Source: Nocardia sp. NBC_00565
GTDB lineage: Bacteria > Actinomycetota > Actinomycetes > Mycobacteriales > Mycobacteriaceae
Direction: 5' to 3'
Assembly (NCBI RefSeq): GCF_036345915.1
Contig: NZ_CP107785.1
Location: 682,001-746,000, forward strand
Length of the DNA stretch: 64,000 nt
Shown in pieces: positions 9,601-16,806 of this stretch. The notes under the pieces were generated by a model. It saw only the letters and a list, made by a program, of their open reading frames with translations. It was not told the DNA's origin and did not search any database. Position 1 is the first letter of the stretch. Each line of letters begins with the position of its first letter. A program made the position numbers and the translations under genes.

Positions 9601-10221
9601 CTATTCCAAGCGTCGGGTGCGGCGTTCATGGTTGACCAGGACAATGTCATCCCGATTGTCGATGGTGAGTGGTTCGAGCACGACATCGTGGCGCAATTCC
9701 GGCAGTTCCTGCGGGTGGCGTTCGGGGAGCAGCACTTCGAGGAGAACCTGCGGTTTGTCACCGAGTCGCTCGGTGTGAAAGACCTGCGTGACTACTTCGT
9801 GAAGTCGTTCTACAAGGACCACTGGCAGCGGTACAAGAAGCGTCCGATCTACTGGCTGTTCTCCAGTCCGAACGGTTCGTTCAATGCGCTGATCTACATG
9901 CACCGCTACACACCGTCCACCGTGTCGACGGTTCTGAACGAGTACCTGCGCGAGTACATGGCGAAGTTGGAAGCCAGCCGCCAGCATCATGAGCGCCTCG
10001 CTGACGGAACAGGCACGCCACGGCAGAAAGCTGCCGCGCAGAAGGAGGTGGACCGTCTACGGAAGGTCCTGCTCGAACTCGATCAGTACGAACACGACGT
10101 GCTGTATCCGCTTGCGACCCAGCGGGTTCAGATCGACCTCGATGACGGCGTGAAGATTAACTACCCGAAATTCGGTGCAGCACTTAAGAAGATCCCCGGC
10201 CTGGAGGCAAGCGATGAGTGA
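6697..10221 (+). CDS. pglX: BREX adenine-specific DNA methyltransferase PglX
   Basis: A 1174-residue N6-adenine methyltransferase that marks host DNA at the BREX motif so that unmarked phage DNA can be recognised. The SAM-binding motif DPACGSGH is at about residues 299-306 and the catalytic NPPY motif (VVANPPYMG) at about 471-474, the usual order for gamma-type enzymes. The region after about residue 500 should hold target recognition; roughly nucleotides 8030-9150 look less GC-rich and use more A/T-ending codons than the flanks, as if the specificity part had been exchanged. The start overlaps the brxC stop by one base; the end overlaps pglZ by eight bases, indicating translational coupling. 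Confidence 0.93.
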   Translation: METGPLKSFATWARTALIREVTARIAVVLAPASPERVEWPSTVTALQDAVKDAGGGDVGRNTVADKVAYTWFNRIVALRFMDAKGYTGIGVVSPEHGREVGQPEILAEAKRGNIDTTVVTDRRTVETVTSLLNGTRRSNDPQSEAYALLLGAYCRHWNSAMPFMFESEGGYSGLLMPANLLADDSVMAHAVSVLTTEVCKDVEVIGWLYQFYISERKDEIFAGFKRNNKAGAAEIPAATQLFTPHWIVRYLVENSLGRLWMLNRPDSRLAEQMEYYVAPVAEEADYLKIARPEELKVIDPACGSGHMLTYAFDLLYAIYEEEGHAPPDIPGLILSNNLFGTEIDPRAGGLAAFVLMMKARARQRTFFNKQIEPNICVLEPISFTPSELEILVTRGGNGAREEAFWNQFRQADTFGSLIRPDEDLIAMLKRHADAELTDNGDLLRNDLSARARKLVLQSEFLSSRYHIVVANPPYMGSGNMGPELAVRARREWPSSKADLFAMFIERSLCAVEDHGYVAMIAMQSWMFLSTFEEFRERLLRSSAILSMAHLGPGAFDTIGGEVVATTAFVLKRDTDSTVVGVYFRLVDVPAARKTSHFHEALHSHEPGITRFEVLPSEFGSVPGSPIAYWLSSATRKAFEGAIFLGEIASIREGINTGNNALFLRRWWEVSRSDISFNRTTNSEPSERWVPHKKGGGFRRWAGNEEYVLDWGSQGASIHAYHRVPLSTNGAPMRGKAHFFQPSLSWSRISTSDFSIREYPAGFSYDSTAPSIFTTERRLEMLLGLLNSVVVGHLLHAMSPTLDYRITALSRVPLPTRWEEIDLSSVRRLEELARSDWNDSETSWHFMRSPWIPEDRQPTRVSALWDRVLHARRELTAEVRSLEQENNRAFLDAYSLLDELDATVPERRVALGANARWRFPGVQDAKATRKLVVADAARDLCSYAVACMFGRYSIDEPGLILTNMAEENYLFQASGAAFMVDQDNVIPIVDGEWFEHDIVAQFRQFLRVAFGEQHFEENLRFVTESLGVKDLRDYFVKSFYKDHWQRYKKRPIYWLFSSPNGSFNALIYMHRYTPSTVSTVLNEYLREYMAKLEASRQHHERLADGTGTPRQKAAAQKEVDRLRKVLLELDQYEHDVLYPLATQRVQIDLDDGVKINYPKFGAALKKIPGLEASDE

Positions 10222-12712
10222 GGCATCTGCCATCCGGCCGCATCTGGAGCGTCTCTTCGAGACACAACGTGTGGTGTTCTGGCATGACCCCAAGGGCGAG
10301 TACGATACCGAGTTGGATTCGCTCGGCCTGGTTGGCGTCGTAACCGTGCGTATCGCCAACGACGAGTACGCGGTGAAGAACCGCCTCCTGCATATGGAGC
10401 CGACTGCGAAGTTCCTCGTCTACCGTGCGGGTGCCGTGCCGACGGGGATCGGCAACTGGTTGCTCGACCTGGAGCTTGCATACGGGGTGTTCACCGCCGA
10501 CCGGATCTCACTGTTGCAGCAGGAGCTCGGGCTTACCGCCGATGGCATCGGCGAGATCGTGCAGGCTTCCGAGAAGTTCTTCGGGACCAGCAAATGGGCG
10601 CAGAGTCTCAGGGCGATTCTCGACGCTGACGATGACGCGACGTTGTTGCAGGCCAAGATGTCGGCTGTGCTGCTCGGTCAGCGTGAGCACACTCTGCTGG
10701 AGATAACCCGTACTCTGCTTACCGAGAACGCTGACGGCGCGGACACCAAGTATCGCGCTCTCGCCGAGTACAGCCTCGACGACTTCTACTGGCATGGCGT
10801 GGCCGAGATCTATGGCTACAAGTCGCCGAGCCCGAGCATCGATGACTTTGTATTGTGGGTGTTCAAGCAGGCGATTGCAGAGTTCACCTCCGAGCGTCCT
10901 GGCGGGCTCCGCAACATCCAGCTCGACTTCGGGAGCCTCCGTTATGACGTCCGGAGTCAAAAGGCACTGGCAACGCTTGCGAAGCGTTCAGCACGCGACT
11001 TGAACATCGCGAGCACGATCGAAGACACACCATTGCGCGACTTGGTCGGCAACGACCTGTTCGAGGAAGTCGACCAGAAGATCATCAGCGACCTCGCGCG
11101 TGCAGTCGCCGACCGTACAGCCACCGCACGCGAGGTTGCCGAGATCATTCGCAGCCGCCAGAGCAGCATCTGGATCGACGGGTACCGCAAGCTGTACGCC
11201 GCGGTCGGCAGCGCCTCGGAGCTGCTGGCCGCGCTCAACGCGCTCAGCCTGACGATGCAGTCATTCGACGAGGGCCTGGAGAGATACCGTGCCGAGTGGT
11301 TCCGCATCGACCAGCTCTACCGTCAGTTCACCTACGCCGCCCGGACAGCCGAACACTCCGGTCCCCTGGAGGTGCTGCGGTCGCAGGTGGAGTCGTTCTA
11401 TACGAATAGGTTCGTATATAAGCTCGGTGCGGAATGGCAGCAGCAGGTCGACGCCATGGAGCGATGGTATTCCGCCGCCCTCTATTCACAGACATCATTC
11501 TTTGCCAACTACGTCAAACCGATCACCCGCGACGGCCGCCGCAAGGCAATTGTCATCGTCTCCGACGCACTCAGGTATGAAGTCGCCGACGAACTCGGGT
11601 CACGCATCCGACAAGAAGATCGATTCGACGCCACCCTCGATGCCATGCTCGGTGTACTGCCGAGCTACACCCAGCTCGGGATGGCTGCGTTGTTGCCACA
11701 CAGCACGATCGGACATTCGACGGACGGTGATCCTGTCGTCGTCGACGGTCTGCGCTCGGATGGCACGCAGAACCGAAGCAAAATCCTGAGCGGTGTGGCG
11801 GGGCGAGCGATCCAGGCCGAGGATGTCTTCTCGTTGACCCGGGACGAACTACGCGAGCTGTACCAGCAGAACCAAGTCCTATACGTCTACCACAACCGCA
11901 TCGATACGACGGGTGAGAAGGGAGGCACTGAACGCCAGGTCTTCGAAGCAGCCGAGGACACGCTTCGAGAGCTAGTAGACCTGGTCAAACGCCTGACGAA
12001 CGCAAACGCGACGAATCTTTTCATCACCGCCGACCACGGCTTCCTGTTCCAAGACACGGCCTTGGCGGATGCGTTCTACCTGTCGACGCTCCCTCAGGGC
12101 GACGACATCAAGGTCACCGATCGCCGCTATGTCCTCGGACGTGGACTGAAAGACGACCCGGCGTTCAAGACCTTCACCGCGTCCCAGGTCGGGCTCGACA
12201 GCGACCTGGACGTGCAGATCCCGAAATCTATACATCGCTTGCGGCTCTCGGGAGGGGGATCACGCTTCGTCCACGGCGGTGCCTCTCTGCAAGAAGTGGT
12301 TGTTCCTGTTCTGGCTATCAACAAGAAGCGCAAGAGCGACACCCGCCCGGTTAACATCGAGATTTTGCCCGAGTCGGACAAGATCACCACCGGTCAGTTG
12401 GTCGTCAAACTGTTCCAGGCTGAGTCAGTCACCGACAAAATCCAGCCCCGAACGCTACGCGCGGGCTTGTACGTGGACGAGACCCTGATCTCGAACCACT
12501 CCATGCTGGTGTTCAACCAGGAATCGACCGACAAGCGCGACCGCTACCAGACGGTGGTCATGCTGCTCAGTCAGGACGCGAACGACTACAACAACCGTAT
12601 GGCCGAGTTCCGGTTAGAGGAGCGGATCCCCAACACGAACCAGTGGCGGAGGCTGCCGGCCAAGGCGATGTACATGCTCAAGCGATCTTTCACCTCGGAC
12701 TTCGACTTCTAG
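10214..12712 (+). CDS. pglZ: BREX protein PglZ (alkaline-phosphatase superfamily)
   Basis: An 832-residue PglZ. The PglZ domain carries the metal-site motifs of the alkaline phosphatase superfamily: KAIVIVSDALRYEVADEL near residue 445 and FITADHGFLFQ near 604. PglZ is essential in every BREX system studied and forms a complex with BrxB; some members show nuclease activity. The start ATGAGTGAG at 10214 overlaps the last eight bases of pglX, so the pair is translationally coupled; a longer upstream frame is only overlap with pglX. The length is normal for type 1 systems. Confidence 0.92.
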   Translation: MSEASAIRPHLERLFETQRVVFWHDPKGEYDTELDSLGLVGVVTVRIANDEYAVKNRLLHMEPTAKFLVYRAGAVPTGIGNWLLDLELAYGVFTADRISLLQQELGLTADGIGEIVQASEKFFGTSKWAQSLRAILDADDDATLLQAKMSAVLLGQREHTLLEITRTLLTENADGADTKYRALAEYSLDDFYWHGVAEIYGYKSPSPSIDDFVLWVFKQAIAEFTSERPGGLRNIQLDFGSLRYDVRSQKALATLAKRSARDLNIASTIEDTPLRDLVGNDLFEEVDQKIISDLARAVADRTATAREVAEIIRSRQSSIWIDGYRKLYAAVGSASELLAALNALSLTMQSFDEGLERYRAEWFRIDQLYRQFTYAARTAEHSGPLEVLRSQVESFYTNRFVYKLGAEWQQQVDAMERWYSAALYSQTSFFANYVKPITRDGRRKAIVIVSDALRYEVADELGSRIRQEDRFDATLDAMLGVLPSYTQLGMAALLPHSTIGHSTDGDPVVVDGLRSDGTQNRSKILSGVAGRAIQAEDVFSLTRDELRELYQQNQVLYVYHNRIDTTGEKGGTERQVFEAAEDTLRELVDLVKRLTNANATNLFITADHGFLFQDTALADAFYLSTLPQGDDIKVTDRRYVLGRGLKDDPAFKTFTASQVGLDSDLDVQIPKSIHRLRLSGGGSRFVHGGASLQEVVVPVLAINKKRKSDTRPVNIEILPESDKITTGQLVVKLFQAESVTDKIQPRTLRAGLYVDETLISNHSMLVFNQESTDKRDRYQTVVMLLSQDANDYNNRMAEFRLEERIPNTNQWRRLPAKAMYMLKRSFTSDFDF

Positions 12713-12724
12713 GACGGTGCAGCG

Positions 12725-14851
12725 ATGAGTGACCTGAGTGAGATCAGCCCGGAGGCGTTCGGAGAGCCCGAGGCCGAAGAGTCGGCTGACACCCCACCGC
12801 CCCAGAGCGAGCTGGACCGCAAGATCAACCGGCTCTTCCCCGGAGTGGTCGTGCGCAAAGACCTGGTCAAGGCTGTCAAGGGCAACGCCATCGTGCCGTC
12901 CTACGTGCTGGAGTACCTGCTCGGGCAGTACGCCGCATCCGACGACGAGGCCACCATCCAGGCGGGTATCGACACAGTTCGCAAGATCCTTGCCGACCAC
13001 TACGTGCATCGCAACGAGTCCGAGCTGGTGAAGTCGACCATCCGCGAGCGCGGTCGGCACCGCGTTATCGACAAGGTCACGGCCACCCTCAACGAGAAGG
13101 ACGATGTCTACCAGGCCGAGTTCGCGAACCTCGGTATAAAGGGCGTCCTGGTTGAGCCTGCGATAATCAAGGCACATCCCAAGCTGCTTGTCGGCGGGGT
13201 CTGGTGCATCTGCGACATCGAGTACTTCCACAGCGAGGACTCCCGAGTGGTGCCGTGGATCCTCGGGTCGATCAAGCCCATCCAGCTGTCGAGCTTCGAC
13301 GTCGGGGACTACCTCGCTGCACGGCGCGAGTTCACCACCGATGAGTGGATCGATCTGCTCGTGCAATCCATCGGCTTCAACCCAGAGCTGTTGGGTAGGC
13401 GCGCCAAGCTCATCCAAGTCGTGCGGCTGATTCCCTTCGTCGAGCGGAACTACAACCTTATTGAGCTCGGCCCGAAGGGCACCGGCAAGTCTCACATCTT
13501 CTCGGAGTTTTCGCCTCACGGCATGCTCATCTCCGGCGGGGAGGTTTCCGTCCCCAAGTTGTTCGTCAACAACGCCAACAGTCGCCTCGGCCTTGTCGGC
13601 TACTGGGATGTCGTTGCCTTCGACGAGTTCGCGGGCAAGAAGAAGCGCGCCGACAAGGCGCTCGTCGACATCATGAAGAACTACATGGCGAACAAGTCGT
13701 TCTCACGTGGCGTTGAGACGCTAGGCGCAGAGGCGTCAATGGTGTTCGTCGGCAACACCTCACACACCGTGCCGTACATGCTCAAGCACTCCGACTTGTT
13801 CGACGAGCTGCCTGAGAGCTACCACGACTCCGCCTATCTCGACCGCCTCCACCACTACATCCCGGGTTGGGAGGTCGACACGATTCGCGGCGAGATGTTC
13901 TCCGACGGCTACGGCTTTGTCGTCGATTACATCGCGGAAGTACTGAGGTCGATGCGGTCGCAGGACTACTACGACCGCTACCAGCAGTACTTCACGCTGT
14001 CGTCAGATATCTCGACCCGTGACCGCGACGGCATCCATAAGACCTTTTCTGGACTCATGAAACTGCTGTACCCGCACGGGGAGGCGAGCGCCGACGAGAT
14101 AGAGGAGATCCTGCGGTTCGCGATCGAGGGCCGCAAGCGTGTCAAGGATCAGATCCTGCGCATCGACTCGACGATGGCCGACGTCAAGTTTGGCTACTCC
14201 GATAAGAGTGGCGCTTGGAGGCCAGTTTCCACACTTGAGGAAGACGAGTACCCGACCTACTACCACCGTGAGCGCCACCAAGGCGGCGTAGCGTCGGCCG
14301 AAAGCAGCGAATCCACAACGGCTTCCGTTACCGACGCACCGGTCGAGCCCGAACTGTCACTGTTCGAGGGACACCGCGAGTTCCAGGAGAACCAGCGTGG
14401 TGTCACGTACGCCACTCTGCTCATCCCGCACTTGCAGGGTGCCGGTGCGATCACCATCACGGACCCGTACATTCGCCAGTTCCATCAGGCACGCAATCTC
14501 ATGGAACTCATCGCAGCGATCGCGTCGACCAAAGACGCTGCCGACGAGGTGAATGTCAAACTCATCACCTCCGAAAACACCCAGGGCGAGGACCAGCTGC
14601 GCAAGCAGCTCGAACTTCTCGTCAAGGTGAAGAACGCGGCAGCGGCCGCAGGCATCATTTTCGAGGCCGCCTTCGATAGCACGATCCATGATCGCTCGAT
14701 CATCACCGACACCGGCTGGAAGATCGTGCTAGGCCGTGGCCTCGACATCTTTCAGCACGTCACCGGCGACGCGTTCGACCTCCCCACCCGGCTCCAGGAG
14801 TACCGTCAGGTTAGGCGGTTCGGAGTCACCTACATCCGCGAGCGCGAGTGA
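12725..14851 (+). CDS. brxL: BREX AAA+ protein BrxL
   Basis: A 708-residue AAA+ protein, last gene of the operon, 12 bases after pglZ. Walker A (GPKGTGKSH) is at residues 249-257 and Walker B (VVAFDEF) near 297-303. Type 1 BrxL proteins form ring assemblies on DNA and are needed for restriction but not for methylation. The family is described as Lon-protease-like, yet I see no Lon Ser-Lys signature. Instead, after an acidic Ser/Thr-rich linker (about 520-545), the C-terminus (HREFQENQRGVTYATLLIPH, then ITITDPYIRQFHQARN and a HDR-containing strand) resembles the MIT_C, phospholipase-D-like domain annotated in other BrxL proteins. That domain call is from memory. Confidence 0.9.
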   Translation: MSDLSEISPEAFGEPEAEESADTPPPQSELDRKINRLFPGVVVRKDLVKAVKGNAIVPSYVLEYLLGQYAASDDEATIQAGIDTVRKILADHYVHRNESELVKSTIRERGRHRVIDKVTATLNEKDDVYQAEFANLGIKGVLVEPAIIKAHPKLLVGGVWCICDIEYFHSEDSRVVPWILGSIKPIQLSSFDVGDYLAARREFTTDEWIDLLVQSIGFNPELLGRRAKLIQVVRLIPFVERNYNLIELGPKGTGKSHIFSEFSPHGMLISGGEVSVPKLFVNNANSRLGLVGYWDVVAFDEFAGKKKRADKALVDIMKNYMANKSFSRGVETLGAEASMVFVGNTSHTVPYMLKHSDLFDELPESYHDSAYLDRLHHYIPGWEVDTIRGEMFSDGYGFVVDYIAEVLRSMRSQDYYDRYQQYFTLSSDISTRDRDGIHKTFSGLMKLLYPHGEASADEIEEILRFAIEGRKRVKDQILRIDSTMADVKFGYSDKSGAWRPVSTLEEDEYPTYYHRERHQGGVASAESSESTTASVTDAPVEPELSLFEGHREFQENQRGVTYATLLIPHLQGAGAITITDPYIRQFHQARNLMELIAAIASTKDAADEVNVKLITSENTQGEDQLRKQLELLVKVKNAAAAAGIIFEAAFDSTIHDRSIITDTGWKIVLGRGLDIFQHVTGDAFDLPTRLQEYRQVRRFGVTYIRERE

Positions 14852-15573
14852 AGCATTCGCCTCACGTTGGACCCTGCCGGGTGTCTCGTCGTCCAGAGGG
14901 AGATGGCCGAAGTCAGGCTGACACCGGTCATGTTCGACCCTATCGATCGTTGAGGTCGCCCGCGGCGATCCGGTCCCCTCCGGATCGAGTTCTTGCTTCC
15001 CCCTCTCGGGGATGTCGACGGTGGCATCGCCGAACTGCGCTCGGTGCTCGACGAGGTGGTCGCCGCCAACGGCGATGGCTGCGAAACCGCGTTGTTCCTG
15101 AGGTATGACCTCGGTGAAGTGCTCGCCAGCACGGGGCAGGTCCCTCTCCGACGCGCGCACTGTGTTGAACGCGTTGTACGAGGATCTGTGCGTAGTCAAC
15201 GGGCAAACAGATGATCACGATTCAGGTAGTCGAACTCCTGCGGGCGTTGCCAGCGGTCTGAACCGGCCGCGCCCTCGCTTCATGCATATCCCCGCTTGCT
15301 AGTCATCGGTCTTGATGAGACTGGATTCTTCGCGCGCAACCGGCACCAATCAGGCTCCAGGTACCCGATGGTCGTCTGCGGACTTCCGTCATCGTGCGGC
15401 ACCTGTGCCATAGAGCCGACATGCGATCCCGGCCGGTCCGAAGTCCCCGTGATTACGCGGGTGGAGGCGTACGGCGAGGGGCGCTTCTGCCGACGATGTA
15501 TCGCTACTGAAGCACGCCAGTGCGGGCATCTTCGGCTGAGACCGGTCATGCGGGCGCAGAGCGTCTGCACCGG
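14852..15573. other. No intact gene; scattered coding-like fragments
   Basis: Two short stretches on the plus strand look like broken genes. At about 14980-15160 one frame encodes RIEFLLPPLGDVDGGIAELR and continues with a helical, well-biased segment, then appears to jump frame and ends in YEDLCVVNGQ. At about 15275-15375 another frame encodes LVIGLDETGFFARNRHQSGS, which is reminiscent of the DDE-transposase motif of IS701/IS4-like elements (VxDETGFxKKGxxS). Neither has a start, a stop in place or enough length to be functional. The region separates the BREX operon from the convergent hipA-like gene. Confidence 0.35.
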
Positions 15574-16806
15574 TCAGGTGCCGCGCGACAGCAATCCGGC
15601 GCGAGAGGTGAGCGTCGCGTGCACCGATGCGCGCACCGGCAGATCGCCGAGTTCGTCGGCGAAGCGGGGCCATACCTGCTGGGCGCGTTCGATGGTGCTC
15701 AACGCGGTGGCCTGAAGATCCGCCGTAGTTCGAAGCTTTTGCGCGAGTCGGCCGAACTGGTGCACGCGCACCGTGTCGAATCGCCTGCTCCCCGCGAACT
15801 TCATGCCGAGATCTTCTGGGTCGGGCCCGATCTCGTAGGGCTCGGTCGCCATGATGTCGTAAGCCGGGGAGAGGGTAGGGACGCGCCGATCACGGTAGAT
15901 AAGCGACCAGTTCTTCAGATGGGCGTCACCGTTCCCGATGAGGACGAAAAATACGAGCCGACGTACGAATTCGTGCAAGGCGGTGGTGTCGCGGCCACGA
16001 TAGGACAGTGCCGCAACGGTTTCGAAGTTGCCGTCGTACTTCTGCGCCGGGTATACGCCGCGGATCTGGGCGAAGTCCTCGATGTGCACGAGTCCGCGAT
16101 CCGCGCCGCGGTCGAATCGCCGCACGGCGTAGGCGTATTCTTCGTCGCCGGGCCAGACGCGCGCGGGCAGGCCCGCGATGTCGTCGCGATGCACCATGGT
16201 GACATCCGGAACCTCGATCCCGACGGCGGCTGCGAATCGCATCATGACGAACTCGTTGTGGGGCACTCCGGCGAATCTGCTGTCGGGTAACTTGACGATC
16301 CAATCGCCGCCTTCCCCGGTGGCGGTGCAAGTGAACTTTGCGCCGTCTCGCAACATCGAGAACTTCAGGCCGACTCCGGCCAAGGAGAACTTCCAAGGCT
16401 GATGCTCGGGATCCCGACGAGCCGGCGACGTCGACGCGGATTCGAGAACAGCCTCGATATCCGGCACGGGATGCTGGCCGTCCGGCAGAACCCGGACGGC
16501 ACCTGCCAAGTCGTGGCCGACCTGCGCTAGTAGCTCCACTTCCCGCTGGGGGGCGACATCGCGCGCGGCAGCGATCCATGTACGCAGTACCCCCTCCGGC
16601 AGCAGATTGGAAAACCATGGGGGTAGAACAACATTCGAGCCGAATCGAGCACGCGGGCGCTCCTCGAAACGCAGCCCGAGCACCGGCCGGTCGATGCTGT
16701 CGAGGTATTCGTCGCAGAACTCGAACCAACTGTAGTTGTCGTGATGGAACAACCAGCCGACGTGCCGGTCATACAACCAGACAGCGAGCCGCGTTGTATC
16801 ACTCAT
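15574..16806 (-). CDS. HipA-like serine/threonine kinase without HipB
   Basis: A 410-residue protein with the two HipA domains. The N-terminal part has the PPWFSNLLPEGVLR and LLAQVGHDLAGAV motifs of HipA_N. The kinase part has a degenerate ATP loop SLAGVGLKFSM (residues 141-151, usually SLAGxQxK), the catalytic loop GNGDAHLKNWS with Asp294, His296 and Asn299, and the metal-binding SPAYDIM with Asp317. All residues needed for phosphotransfer are therefore present. E. coli HipA is a toxin that phosphorylates glutamyl-tRNA synthetase and is held by the HTH antitoxin HipB. No HTH gene lies next to it here; instead the ATG overlaps the last eight bases of a DUF262 gene (ATGAGTGA), so the two products are probably made together. 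The native target is unknown. Confidence 0.85.
   Translation of the reverse strand: MSDTTRLAVWLYDRHVGWLFHHDNYSWFEFCDEYLDSIDRPVLGLRFEERPRARFGSNVVLPPWFSNLLPEGVLRTWIAAARDVAPQREVELLAQVGHDLAGAVRVLPDGQHPVPDIEAVLESASTSPARRDPEHQPWKFSLAGVGLKFSMLRDGAKFTCTATGEGGDWIVKLPDSRFAGVPHNEFVMMRFAAAVGIEVPDVTMVHRDDIAGLPARVWPGDEEYAYAVRRFDRGADRGLVHIEDFAQIRGVYPAQKYDGNFETVAALSYRGRDTTALHEFVRRLVFFVLIGNGDAHLKNWSLIYRDRRVPTLSPAYDIMATEPYEIGPDPEDLGMKFAGSRRFDTVRVHQFGRLAQKLRTTADLQATALSTIERAQQVWPRFADELGDLPVRASVHATLTSRAGLLSRGT

Noticed and set aside
12614..13519. Long open frame on the minus strand opposite brxL
   Set aside because: It is the antisense shadow of brxL, a frequent effect of high GC3 bias; no family similarity, and brxL is certain.
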